Of a DNA stretch of 51,910 nucleotides, positions 19,800-28,285 are shown in pieces. Source of the stretch: Mesobacillus selenatarsenatis SF-1 (GTDB lineage Bacteria; Bacillota; Bacilli; Bacillales; Cytobacillaceae). Positions within the stretch are counted from its first letter, which is position 1. Each line of letters begins with the position of its first letter. The position numbers and the translations under genes are program-made. The notes under the pieces were generated by a model. The model was not told the DNA's origin and made no database searches. It worked only from the letters and a program-made list of their open reading frames with translations. Location of the stretch: positions 1-51,910 of the forward strand of contig NZ_BASE01000107.1 in NCBI RefSeq assembly GCF_000813125.1. The letters are read 5' to 3'.

Positions 19800-20954
19800 T
19801 TAAACCTGGCTATTTTTCGCAAGCCTGCGGACAATTTTCGCCGTATCCTCTGCTGCTTTTTCTATCTGTTCTCTTGTATTGTGCAAACCGAAGCTGAACC
19901 GGATAGAATTTGTCAGCTTATCATCTTCTTTTCCGAACATCGCGACAAGAACATGCGAGGGATCGATTGAACCCGCAGTACACGCTGAACCGCTGGAAGC
20001 AGCTATTCCAGATAGGTCAAGATTCACAAGCATCGCTTCGACATTCGTGCCCGGAAAGCTTAAGTTTAAAATATGAGGGAGTGATTTATCAAGCAATCCG
20101 TTCAGCTGGAAAGAGATTCCGCTCATTTGAATTTTATCGATGAACAAATTCCTTAAATCATTATAGAAGCTGCGTTTTGTTTCAAGCTCCTTTTGGGATA
20201 GCTGAACTGCTTTGCGAAACCCGGCAATAGCTGCTACATTCTCGGTGCCGGCACGGCGTTTTCTTTCTTGTTCGCCGCCGAAAAGCTGACGCGCCAGCTT
20301 GATTCCATCACGGATATAAAGAAAACCAATCCCCTTGGGGCCATTGATTTTATGGGCTGAAACAGAAAGCAAATCAATCTTAAGTTCATCAACATCTAAC
20401 TTTTCAATGCCATACGCCTGGACAGCGTCTGTATGGAAAACAGCTTGATGACCAGCTAGCATTTGACCAATCTCTGTGATAGGCTGGATCGTGCCTACCT
20501 CATTGTTTCCGTACATTATCGTCACAAGAATCGTATCATCACGTAATGCCTTTTTGAATGATTCCATGGATATCTGGCCATGCTCATCCACCGGCAGATA
20601 TGTGACCTCAAACCCTCGTTTCTCCAATTCCTCACAGCTATGCAGGACAGCATGGTGTTCAACCTGAGTCGTGATGATATGCTGTCCCTTAGACCGATTA
20701 TTTTCCGCATAACCGATAATAGCCAGATTATCTGCTTCAGTGCCGCCGCTTGTAAAAATAATATTGTTTCCCTTCGTTCCGATGCTTTTTGCCAGTTCAT
20801 CACGGGTATCGTCGAGTATCTTTCTTGCCTCACGACCGAAATGATGGATGCTCGAAGGGTTGCCAAATTCCGCTTCCATTACCTTGACCATTTCCGCGAG
20901 TACGTCCGGATGCATGGGTGTAGTGGCTGCATGGTCCAAATAGATTCTTTCCAA
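19800..20954 (-). CDS. iscS: Cysteine desulfurase (IscS/YrvO type)
   Basis: A 384-residue PLP enzyme that takes sulfur from cysteine and passes it on as persulfide. The PLP lysine is in SAHKINGPKG (near residue 202), and the catalytic cysteine is in SGSACTAG (near 325). The start is TTG (MERIYLDHAATTP), with GAGAGGG upstream. It lies directly before mnmA and after cymR; in B. subtilis the equivalent YrvO serves MnmA. This arrangement indicates a dedicated donor for tRNA thiolation rather than only general iron-sulfur assembly. Confidence 0.96.
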   Translation of the reverse strand: MERIYLDHAATTPMHPDVLAEMVKVMEAEFGNPSSIHHFGREARKILDDTRDELAKSIGTKGNNIIFTSGGTEADNLAIIGYAENNRSKGQHIITTQVEHHAVLHSCEELEKRGFEVTYLPVDEHGQISMESFKKALRDDTILVTIMYGNNEVGTIQPITEIGQMLAGHQAVFHTDAVQAYGIEKLDVDELKIDLLSVSAHKINGPKGIGFLYIRDGIKLARQLFGGEQERKRRAGTENVAAIAGFRKAVQLSQKELETKRSFYNDLRNLFIDKIQMSGISFQLNGLLDKSLPHILNLSFPGTNVEAMLVNLDLSGIAASSGSACTAGSIDPSHVLVAMFGKEDDKLTNSIRFSFGLHNTREQIEKAAEDTAKIVRRLAKNSQV

Positions 20955-21050
20955 AGTCTTACCCTCTCTTCAGAAGTTTTTTTTAAAATTGCCGTTATTG
21001 CATCTCCATTAATGATGGGTTGTGCAGGCAACAAGATTTACGAAGAAAAC

Positions 21051-21473
21051 CTAAATATAAAACATATAAGCGTCAGACTCGCCAAAGTTGTCTGAATGAT
21101 TGGCGAGGTCTTCGATTGTCGTATTATCGAGTACGTCTTTGACCGCGTCCCTGATTCGTGTCCAAAGCTCACGCTTGGCTGGTTCCTCGTCCTCTATACC
21201 CTCAACAATGCTGATAGGTCCTTCCAGGACACGGATAATGTCCCCCGCCGAGATGGTTGATGGTTCCGAACTTAATATATAGCCGCCGTATGCTCCCCTG
21301 ATGCTTTTTACCAGGCCGGCATTCCTTAGCGGCGCAACCAATTGCTCCAGGTAATGCTCTGATAAATCATTTGTTTGCGCAATGGATTTTAGAGAAATCG
21401 GGCCCTCTCCGTATTTTTTGGCCAACTCGATCATGATTGTCAATCCATAGCGTCCTTTCGTGGATATTTTCAT
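21051..21473 (-). CDS. cymR: Rrf2-family cysteine metabolism repressor CymR
   Basis: A 140-residue Rrf2-type transcription factor with an N-terminal winged helix (MKISTKGRYGLTIMIEL, then SLKSIAQTNDLSEHYLEQL near 27-46). It lacks the three clustered cysteines that bind an iron-sulfur cluster in IscR. In B. subtilis CymR, in complex with CysK, represses cysteine and sulfur-uptake genes. The neighbouring desulfurase fits a sulfur theme. The ATG follows GAGGTG. The divergent rarA starts 215 bases away. Confidence 0.93.
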   Translation of the reverse strand: MKISTKGRYGLTIMIELAKKYGEGPISLKSIAQTNDLSEHYLEQLVAPLRNAGLVKSIRGAYGGYILSSEPSTISAGDIIRVLEGPISIVEGIEDEEPAKRELWTRIRDAVKDVLDNTTIEDLANHSDNFGESDAYMFYI

Positions 21474-21687
21474 AAGGCACCTCTTTTCCTTTTTTCTTAA
21501 AAGTTAGCTGTTTTTTTCAGATATATTCATAATGCCCCATATGGCATTCTCTCACTATAAATAGTATCAAAATCCTCAGTCAATAGGTAGGCTTTTGCAA
21601 TTATAGCACAAATTGCGTGGACCATGCGCAAGTCCCACGTTCGTGTTATTGTATATATACGAAATAAGCGTTATTGGAGCGATGAGC

Positions 21688-22962
21688 ATGAATCTAAAAC
21701 CTCTTGCTTTCAGGATGCGGCCGCGGACGATTGAGGAAGTGATCGGCCAATCACATCTTGTAGCTGAAGGAAAAATCATAAACAGGATGGTCAAGGCTCG
21801 GCAATTATCCTCGATGATCCTTTACGGTCCGCCCGGCATCGGAAAAACCTCGATTGCCAGCGCTATTGCAGGAAGCACGAATTTCGCGTTCAGGACGCTG
21901 AATGCTGTTACCAATAATAAAAAAGATATGGAAGTTGTCGCTGCTGAAGCGAAAATGTCAGGAAAGGTCATCCTGCTTCTCGATGAGGTTCACCGCCTTG
22001 ATAAAGCGAAGCAGGATTTCCTGCTTCCTTACCTCGAAAATGGGATGATTGTCTTGATTGGGGCGACCACAAGCAATCCATATCACGCTATTAATCCCGC
22101 AATCAGGTCAAGGTGCCAGATTTTCGAACTTAAGCCGCTTGAACCTGATGATATAAAAGCGGCTTTACGCAGAGCGATTGAGGATGAAGAACGAGGCCTG
22201 GGAAACTTAAATATTGAAATTACAGAAGAAGCACTCACCCATATCGCAACCGCTTCAGGTGGAGATGTTAGGAGTTCATTGAATGCACTGGAGTTAGCAG
22301 TCCTTTCTACTGAACCCGATGAGAATGGAATCATTCATATCGACGAGGCAGCAGCAGAGGAATGCATGCAGAAAAAAAGCCTCTCACATGATAAAGACGG
22401 CGACGCTCATTATGATGTGCTGTCAGGTTTTCAAAAATCCATCAGAGGCAGTGATGTGAATGCCGCGCTCCACTACCTGGGCAGATTGATAGAAGCAGGC
22501 GACCTAGTCAGCATCAACCGAAGACTCCTTGTCATCGCCTATGAAGATATTGGACTGGCAAGCCCGCAGGCAGGACAACGGACGCTGGCAGCTATAGAAG
22601 CAGCAGAACGTATCGGGTTTCCGGAAGCAAGAATTCCGCTGGCGAATGCGGTTATAGAGCTATGTCTGTCTCCAAAGTCCAATTCTGCTTATGTTGCTCT
22701 TGATTCAGCACTGGCTGACATCCGTTCCGGTATTAGCGGAGAAGTTCCTGACCATTTAAAGGATGCCCATTATAAAGGTGCGAAAGACCTGGGAAGAGGC
22801 GTTGATTATCTATACCCACATGATTATGAAGGCGGGTGGGTCAAACAGCAGTACCTCCCCGACAGGATCAAGAACAAGGTCTATTACAAGCCAAAGAAGA
22901 CCGGGAAATTCGAACAGGCAATTGCAGCGATTTACGAAAAGATTACAGGGCAAAAAAAATAA
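21688..22962 (+). CDS. rarA: Replication-associated recombination protein A (RarA/MgsA)
   Basis: A 424-residue AAA+ ATPase with Walker A GPPGIGKTS (near residue 47) and Walker B LLDEVHRLD (near 100), followed by a C-terminal tetramerisation domain (ARIPLANAVIELCLSPKSNSA split by eye). It acts at stalled replication forks and interacts with SSB. I choose the ATG at 21688 because GGAG lies 8 bases upstream; an ATG at 21682 is too close to that site, and a longer frame from 21613 is not supported. This is one of four plus-strand genes. It ends in a hairpin shared with the convergent tcdA. Confidence 0.95.
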   Translation: MNLKPLAFRMRPRTIEEVIGQSHLVAEGKIINRMVKARQLSSMILYGPPGIGKTSIASAIAGSTNFAFRTLNAVTNNKKDMEVVAAEAKMSGKVILLLDEVHRLDKAKQDFLLPYLENGMIVLIGATTSNPYHAINPAIRSRCQIFELKPLEPDDIKAALRRAIEDEERGLGNLNIEITEEALTHIATASGGDVRSSLNALELAVLSTEPDENGIIHIDEAAAEECMQKKSLSHDKDGDAHYDVLSGFQKSIRGSDVNAALHYLGRLIEAGDLVSINRRLLVIAYEDIGLASPQAGQRTLAAIEAAERIGFPEARIPLANAVIELCLSPKSNSAYVALDSALADIRSGISGEVPDHLKDAHYKGAKDLGRGVDYLYPHDYEGGWVKQQYLPDRIKNKVYYKPKKTGKFEQAIAAIYEKITGQKK

Positions 22963-23000
22963 GCGGCTGGACCATCAATCATGGTCCTTGCCGCTTTTTA
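22958..23000. terminator. Bidirectional terminator between rarA and tcdA
   Basis: AAGCGGC-GGACCAT pairs with ATGGTCC-GCCGCTT around a five-base loop, with an A-run on the left and a T-run on the right. It can therefore stop transcription from both convergent genes; it overlaps both stop regions. Confidence 0.9.
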
Positions 23001-23759
23001 GCTATTCACACGTTCAATTTCAATGCCTTTTAAAAGCTCCCTGACAACATAGCTCGCCATAATGAGCCCAGCCACTGAGGGAACAAACGCATTTGAAGAT
23101 GGCGGCATTTTCGCCTTCCGGATTTCGGCATTATCATTGCCGACCTCTTTGCGCACATCTTCACGGATCACAATCGGGCTTTCATCTGAAAAAACAACCG
23201 GAATCCCCTTTTTGACTCCTTCTTTGCGTAACTGAGTACGAATGACTTTGGCGAGTGGATCAGTGTGTGTCTTGAAAATGTCAGCAATCTGGAACCGCGT
23301 CGGATCCATTTTATTAGCTGCTCCCATGCTCGAAATCATTGGGATGTCACGTTTAATCGCTTCCTTGATAAGATGGATCTTATAAGAGATTGTATCAGAA
23401 GCATCCACAATAAAATCCAGATTGTAGCCAAAAATCTCTTCATATGTTTCTTCTGTATAGAACATTTTTAACGCAATGACTTCGCATTCAGGATTAATAT
23501 CCATAATCCTGTCGCGCATTACTTCTACCTTCTGCTTGCCGACAGTGGAAAGAAGAGCAATAAGCTGACGGTTAACGTTGGTGATATCGACATCATCTTT
23601 GTCGATCAGAATCAATTTACCAACACCCGATCTAGCTAAAGCTTCTGCCGCAAACGAACCGACCCCGCCTATCCCTAAAACAGCGACGGTACTATTTTTC
23701 ATTATATCAAGGCCTTCCTTGCCTATGGCCAATTCATTACGAGAAAATTGATGAAGCAT
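22998..23759 (-). CDS. tcdA: tRNA threonylcarbamoyladenosine dehydratase TcdA
   Basis: A 253-residue E1-like, ThiF-fold enzyme. The nucleotide-binding loop GIGGVGSFAAEALARSG is near residue 30, and DKDDVDITNVNRQ near 53 is the conserved ATP segment. TcdA uses ATP to cyclise t6A at tRNA position 37 to ct6A. The conserved GLIMASYVVRELLKGI at the C-terminus is family-typical. The ATG has GGAGTGAG upstream. The B. subtilis equivalent is YrvM, in the same position beside the 6S RNA gene. Confidence 0.94.
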   Translation of the reverse strand: MLHQFSRNELAIGKEGLDIMKNSTVAVLGIGGVGSFAAEALARSGVGKLILIDKDDVDITNVNRQLIALLSTVGKQKVEVMRDRIMDINPECEVIALKMFYTEETYEEIFGYNLDFIVDASDTISYKIHLIKEAIKRDIPMISSMGAANKMDPTRFQIADIFKTHTDPLAKVIRTQLRKEGVKKGIPVVFSDESPIVIREDVRKEVGNDNAEIRKAKMPPSSNAFVPSVAGLIMASYVVRELLKGIEIERVNS

Positions 23760-23928
23760 CCTGACTCACTCCAAATATAAGATTGATGTTACTATCTATA
23801 CCCGCTTTTGAATATAACATACCCGGCGTTAATTTCAAGTATTTTTATAGGAATTAAAGTGTATGTTTTTGGATAAGGGTCTGGAAGTTGTATTAAGTTT
23901 AAGGATGAGGGGGAGTTATCAACTAAAT

Positions 23929-24084
23929 GACGGACAGGATTAACATATTTTCTCGCTTTTCTGTCCGTCATCACGCCTATGACGGACAAGAATTGCACAT
24001 TTTCTTGTATTTCTGTCCGTCATCACCCCTATGACGGACAAGAATTGCACATTCTCTCGTATTTCTGTCCGGCAACACTCACAC
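23929..24084. repeat. Three 52-bp tandem repeats with GACGGACA hairpins
   Basis: Units begin at 23929, 23981 and 24033, exactly 52 bp apart. Each has GACGGACA at one end and TGTCCGTC 33 bases later (TGTCCGGC in the third). Between units, TGTCCGTCAT and ATGACGGACA form a 10-bp hairpin with a seven-base loop (CACGCCT or CACCCCT). Units two and three are nearly identical. The array lies between the tcdA start and the 6S RNA terminator; no gene is present. Confidence 0.93.
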
Positions 24085-24099
24085 CGCTTCAATCAGCCC

Positions 24100-24137
24100 G
24101 AAAAAACAAAAAAACCATGCATCCGCATGGTTTTTGA
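24100..24137 (-). terminator. Terminator of 6S RNA
   Basis: AAAACCATGC pairs with GCATGGTTTT around GGAT on the minus strand, followed by TTTTGTTTTTTC. It lies just after the 6S RNA body. Confidence 0.9.
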
Positions 24138-24144
24138 TTACGTA

Positions 24145-24344
24145 TGTAGGAAGAGTCCCAATCGTGCCGTCGTGTTGGTTGCCTTCGTCTTGAACCCGCT
24201 CTCAGCAGGTGGGTGCCCTGTTCCGGGTTTCTGTAAGTCCTCTAGCCAGAGGCATTTACGCGGCCTGGAAACGCGAACTCCCGAAGGATAGATGTTAGGT
24301 CAAAACTTCAGGTTAAACAACGAACACATCAGGACTCTTCATCT
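24145..24344 (-). ncRNA. ssrS: 6S RNA (SsrS/BsrA type)
   Basis: A roughly 195-base gene on the minus strand. The ends pair (AAGAGTCCTGATG at the 5' end with TTGGGACTCTT at the 3' end), giving the long closing stem of 6S RNA. The 5' part (GTCCTGATGTGTTCGTTG, then AAGTTTTGACC) resembles what I recall of B. subtilis 6S-1, and the gene sits between tcdA (yrvM) and aspS as bsrA does there. 6S RNA binds the housekeeping RNA polymerase holoenzyme as an open-promoter mimic. The central bubble is not mapped base by base here. Confidence 0.88.
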
Positions 24345-24350
24345 GTTGTT

Positions 24351-24382
24351 ATTATATTACCATATGCTTGATTGAACTTCAA
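24351..24382 (-). promoter_or_regulatory. Likely SigA promoter of 6S RNA
   Basis: Minus strand: TTGAAG at 24382-24377 and TAATAT at 24359-24354 (17-base spacing), with an overlapping perfect TATAAT at 24356-24351 (spacing 20). Transcription would begin near 24344, matching the 6S 5' end. Confidence 0.6.
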
Positions 24383-24400
24383 GGATATGGACGCTGGATA

Positions 24401-26176
24401 TTACTGGTCCTTCTTAATTTTTAATGACAAATGCAGTTCATCGAGCTGCGCTTCGCTTACCTCGCCAGGGGCGTCTGTGAGCAGATCGCTTGCGCTTGCT
24501 GTTTTCGGGAACGCAATCGTATCGCGAAGGTTAGTTCTGCCAGCAAGGAGCATGACCATTCTGTCAAGGCCCAGGGCGATTCCGCCATGTGGAGGCGTGC
24601 CATATTCAAATGCCTCAAGAAGGAATCCAAACTGCTCGACTGCCTGTTCCTTAGTGAAACCAAGCACTGAGAACATTTTTTCCTGGACATCTCTTTCGAA
24701 AATCCTTAGAGATCCGCCACCTAGCTCATAGCCATTGAGGACAAGGTCATATGCCTGTGCCTTAACACTTGCAGGATCGCTCTCCAGCTTAGATAGGTCT
24801 TCGCGCGCTGGCATCGTGAATGGATGATGTGCCGCGTAATAACGGTCTGCTTCCTCATCGAACTCTAATAGTGGCCAATCTGTAATCCATAGGAAGTTGA
24901 ATTTGCTCTGGTCAATCAATTCGAGCTCTTTACCAAGCTTTAAGCGCAACGCTCCAAGTGCGTCTGCTACAACAGACTTTTTATCTGCTACGAAAAGCAG
25001 AAGGTCCCCAGCCGAAACATCTAGCTTGGACTGAAGTGCTGCCTGTTCTTCTTCTCCAAAGAATTTCGAGATTGGGCCTTTCAAGCCGTCCTCTTCGGCT
25101 TTCAGCCATGCAAGACCTTTGGCACCGTATACAGAAACAAACTCAGTCAATCCATCAATATCCTTACGTGAATAGTTTGCTGCCGCACCTTTTACATTTA
25201 TTGCTTTCACCTGGCCGCCGTTTGCAACTGCAGAAGCAAATACCTTGAAGCCGGAATCTTTAACCGTTTCTGAAAGATCAACAAGTTCCATTCCAAAACG
25301 AGTATCCGGCTTGTCAGAACCGAAGCGGCTCATTGCCTCATCATAGCTCATGCGAGGAAATGCCTCTGTCACGTCCACGCCTTTTACATCCTTCATAACT
25401 TTTTGCATCATTTGTTCAGTCAGGCCCATGATTTCTTCCTGGCTCATGAAGCTTGTTTCAATATCGATTTGCGTGAATTCCGGCTGTCTGTCAGCTCGGA
25501 GGTCCTCATCACGGAAGCAGCGGGCAATCTGGTAATAGCGTTCAAATCCGCCAACCATCATCAGCTGTTTAAAAATTTGCGGCGACTGAGGAAGAGCGTA
25601 GAATTCACCGGGATGGACACGGCTAGGTACTAGATAGTCACGTGCTCCCTCAGGTGTGCTCTTTGTTAAAATCGGCGTTTCAACATCAAGGAATCCTTCG
25701 CCATCAAGGAAGTCACGAATCGCTTTAGTTACCTGGTGTCTCATTTTAAAAGTTTCGAACATTACCGGGCGACGAAGGTCCAGATAGCGGTATTTCAAAC
25801 GAACATCTTCTGATACATCTGTTTTATCAGCGATCACGAAAGGTGTAGTCTTCGCTTCATTGATGATTGTCAGCTCTTCAGCGTGGACTTCAATTTTTCC
25901 AGTTTTAAGATTTCCATTAATACTTCCTTCACTGCGGGCAATGACTGTCCCTTTTACATCAAGAACGTATTCTGTACGGACTTTTTCTGCGAGCGAAAGT
26001 GCTTCTGGTGAAACGTCAGGATTGAAAACAATCTGGACAAGGCCTGTCCTGTCGCGCAGGTCAATAAAAATCAGTCCGCCCAGGTCACGACGCTTCTGGA
26101 CCCAGCCTTTCAGCGTTACCTTTTCACCAATTGCCTCTTCCGTTACTTCACCGCAAAAATATGATCTCCCAAACAT
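24401..26176 (-). CDS. aspS: Aspartyl-tRNA synthetase
   Basis: A 591-residue class II synthetase. An N-terminal OB anticodon-binding domain ([20 protein letters not shown]) is followed by catalytic motif 2 ([18 protein letters not shown] near residue 217), a bacterial insertion domain (about 290-420), and motif 3 [12 protein letters not shown] near 533. The ATG at 26176 is chosen for GGGGGAG 5 bases upstream; the longer frame to 26230 overlaps hisS. The gap to hisS is 13 bases, so it is in the T-box-controlled hisS-aspS operon. Whether it also charges tRNA-Asn cannot be told from this window. Confidence 0.97.
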   Translation of the reverse strand: MFGRSYFCGEVTEEAIGEKVTLKGWVQKRRDLGGLIFIDLRDRTGLVQIVFNPDVSPEALSLAEKVRTEYVLDVKGTVIARSEGSINGNLKTGKIEVHAEELTIINEAKTTPFVIADKTDVSEDVRLKYRYLDLRRPVMFETFKMRHQVTKAIRDFLDGEGFLDVETPILTKSTPEGARDYLVPSRVHPGEFYALPQSPQIFKQLMMVGGFERYYQIARCFRDEDLRADRQPEFTQIDIETSFMSQEEIMGLTEQMMQKVMKDVKGVDVTEAFPRMSYDEAMSRFGSDKPDTRFGMELVDLSETVKDSGFKVFASAVANGGQVKAINVKGAAANYSRKDIDGLTEFVSVYGAKGLAWLKAEEDGLKGPISKFFGEEEQAALQSKLDVSAGDLLLFVADKKSVVADALGALRLKLGKELELIDQSKFNFLWITDWPLLEFDEEADRYYAAHHPFTMPAREDLSKLESDPASVKAQAYDLVLNGYELGGGSLRIFERDVQEKMFSVLGFTKEQAVEQFGFLLEAFEYGTPPHGGIALGLDRMVMLLAGRTNLRDTIAFPKTASASDLLTDAPGEVSEAQLDELHLSLKIKKDQ

Positions 26177-26189
26177 CGAAACTCCCCCT

Positions 26190-27467
26190 CTACTTACAAA
26201 TCTCTTTGAATTTTTCAATAAAACTCTCAAGCGGCAGTTCGGTTTGTTCCCCGTCCGCCATTGATTTTAGATTGATTTTATTCGCTTTTAATTCATCCTC
26301 ACCCAGCACTGCCACATATCTAGCATTCATCCTGTCAGCAGCCTTGAATTGGGCTTTGATTTTACGATCCTGATAATCTCTTTCCGCAGAAAATCCGGCC
26401 ATTCTCAGATTGTGGAGCAGGCCAACAGTATAATCTTTGGCTTCTTCCCCCAATGAAACGAGGTAGCATTCAATTCCTTCATTGACCGGAAGCTCGACAC
26501 CCTCTGCTTCCAATGCTGCAAGCAATCTTTCAATGCTTAGCGCAAATCCGATACCAGGTGTTTCCGGTCCGCCGATTTCTTCGACAAGGCCATTGTACCT
26601 GCCGCCGCCGCATAGAGTCGTGATAGCTCCAAAGCCTTCAGCATCACTCATGATTTCAAAGGCTGTGTGGTTATAATAATCCAGGCCCCGTACTAGATTG
26701 GCGTCGACCTCGAATTCAATCCCCAGATTCGTCAAATACTTCGTCACTTTATTAAAATATTGAGCAGAATCATCCGTCAGATAATCGATGATCGATGGTG
26801 CGGACTTCATCAATTCGTGGCCACGGTCTGCTTTGCAATCCAGGATTCGCATTGGATTTTTTTCAAGACGGTTCTGACAATCGCTGCAGAATTCCCCAAT
26901 CCGAGGCTGGAAATGGCTAACTAAAGCATCCCTGTGAGCTTTTCTGCTTTCCTTATCTCCCAGGCTGTTCACAACAAGCTTGAGCTTTTTCAATCCCAGT
27001 TCCTTATAAAGGGACATGGCAAGGGAAATCACTTCAGCGTCAATTGCAGGGTCTGCACTTCCCATTGCCTCAACACCAAACTGGACAAACTGGCGAAAAC
27101 GACCTGCCTGCGGACGTTCGTAACGGAACATAGGTCCCATATAGTAGAGCTTCACTGGCTGATTAGGACTTCCAAACATCTTATTTTCGACAAATGAGCG
27201 AACAGCCGCTGCTGTACCTTCAGGACGAAGCGTAAGGCTGCGGTCACCCCTGTCAGTGAAGGTGTACATTTCTTTCTGGACAATATCCGTTGTATCACCA
27301 ACGCTCCTTTTAAATAGATCTGTATGCTCGAAAATCGGTGTTCTTAATTCCCGATATTGATATCTTTCACAAAGTTCTCTCGCCTTCGCTTCAATGAGTT
27401 GCCATTTTTCTGTCTGTCCTGGCAAAATGTCCTGTGTTCCGCGCGGGATATTAATTTGATTAGACAC
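26190..27467 (-). CDS. hisS: Histidyl-tRNA synthetase
   Basis: A 425-residue class II synthetase. Motif 2 reads [20 protein letters not shown] near residue 112, the histidine-specific motif [14 protein letters not shown] near 256, and [14 protein letters not shown] near 283. The C-terminal anticodon-binding domain starts near 330. The GTG at 27467 is the start, with GGAGGAGG 7 bases upstream; the longer frame from 27488 begins inside or before that site. The T-box leader upstream controls hisS and probably aspS. Confidence 0.97.
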   Translation of the reverse strand: MSNQINIPRGTQDILPGQTEKWQLIEAKARELCERYQYRELRTPIFEHTDLFKRSVGDTTDIVQKEMYTFTDRGDRSLTLRPEGTAAAVRSFVENKMFGSPNQPVKLYYMGPMFRYERPQAGRFRQFVQFGVEAMGSADPAIDAEVISLAMSLYKELGLKKLKLVVNSLGDKESRKAHRDALVSHFQPRIGEFCSDCQNRLEKNPMRILDCKADRGHELMKSAPSIIDYLTDDSAQYFNKVTKYLTNLGIEFEVDANLVRGLDYYNHTAFEIMSDAEGFGAITTLCGGGRYNGLVEEIGGPETPGIGFALSIERLLAALEAEGVELPVNEGIECYLVSLGEEAKDYTVGLLHNLRMAGFSAERDYQDRKIKAQFKAADRMNARYVAVLGEDELKANKINLKSMADGEQTELPLESFIEKFKEICK

Positions 27468-27584
27468 AGTGCATCCTCCTCCATTCATTTCAAATCATTT
27501 TATAAGCTCGTACTTATATCTTGCTCTGGAACATCGCGAATCTAGCAACATTCCTATGAAAAACTAGCCTTATGTAAAAAAAAG

Positions 27585-27850
27585 AATACAAAAAAGCCCC
27601 CAATCCCTTGCCATAATAACAAGGGACGAGAGCTTTGAATTCCCGTGGTGCCACCCTAATTGAAGTGCATGAATGCACTTCCTCTTTAACAGTTAACGCC
27701 TGAATACGTCCTCTCCTAATGATGGAATTACCCATGTTCAGAGAAAATCCTACGGAGTGTTCATTCACCAGGTCATCATGCAGAAATGCTTTCAGCCACG
27801 GCATTTCCTCTCTTTCCACGTGTATCAAGGTTACTATGCTCCATCAACGG
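27585..27850 (-). promoter_or_regulatory. T-box leader of hisS-aspS, probable specifier CAC (His)
   Basis: Minus strand: T-box motif AGGGTGGCACCACGGGAATT at about 27656-27637, then the terminator stem CTCTCGTCCCTTG with CAAGGGATTGGGGG and a T-run near 27595. Stem I begins GGAGCAT-AGTA (27842-27832), and the opposite side reads TGAA-CAC-TCC, which places CAC (His) at 27759-27757. The specifier alignment is a little less regular than in the alaS leader, but histidine fits the downstream gene. Uncharged tRNA-His would relieve termination. Confidence 0.9.
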
Positions 27851-27917
27851 TATGTTTTCTATATAACATTTTATTTATATTATAATACGGAGTAGAAATG
27901 GCAATGTCAAGCACTAT

Positions 27918-28094
27918 TCAAGAACGTTCAATCTGTTTTTTCAGTTTTCTTACATCTCGGAGAGACAGCCCAAATTCTGAAGCTAATTCTACAGTGTTAG
28001 TGCTTTGTTCCTTTTGGATAAAATCGTGGAAATCCACCCCGAATAGTTGATTCTCCCCAAATGAAGCAGATCTTCCTTTATCACTGAACCGCAT
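27918..28094 (-). CDS. Small HTH-like protein, YrzK-like
   Basis: A 58-residue protein, not matched with certainty to a named family; the position between hisS and the SH3/amidase gene is that of B. subtilis yrzK. The C-terminal half (STNTVELASEFGLSLRDVRKLKKQIERS, in two helices) looks like a sigma region 4 or MerR-type helix-turn-helix, so DNA binding is plausible. The ATG at 28094 follows AAGGTG by 6 bases; an ATG further upstream overlaps that site. The N-terminus (MRFSDKGRSASFGENQLFG) is basic and polar. It is transcribed away from the SH3/amidase gene. Confidence 0.7.
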   Translation of the reverse strand: MRFSDKGRSASFGENQLFGVDFHDFIQKEQSTNTVELASEFGLSLRDVRKLKKQIERS

Positions 28095-28179
28095 GGTATC
28101 ACCTTCCATTGTTTATTGCTTTCTATTCTTCCCAGTCCTTATGATAATTTTTCATGAAATTACGATATTCTTTTTACAC

Positions 28180-28208
28180 TTGAATTTTTCTCGTTTAATA
28201 CCGATATA
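28180..28208 (+). promoter_or_regulatory. Possible SigA promoter of the SH3/amidase gene
   Basis: TTGAAT at 28180-28185 and GATATA at 28203-28208 with 17-base spacing, 78 bases before the likely start codon. Sequence match only. Confidence 0.4.
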
Positions 28209-28285
28209 AGAGAAAAGTCCTCGTGATTTTACCGGAAAAATCAGGTAATATATTTTTAAAGAGAATGAGAGAGGGAGGGAGATCA

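Noticed and set aside
23929-24084. CRISPR array
   Set aside because: The whole 52-bp unit repeats; there are no unique spacers between short identical repeats, and no cas genes are present. The same applies to the other arrays.
24145-24344. SRP RNA or tmRNA in the tcdA-aspS gap
   Set aside because: There is no SRP Alu/S-domain signature or tmRNA tag frame; closing stem, gene position and promoter fit 6S RNA.
27514-27828. A 104-codon reading frame near hisS
   Set aside because: It runs through the T-box leader and its conserved T-box motif, so it is non-coding.
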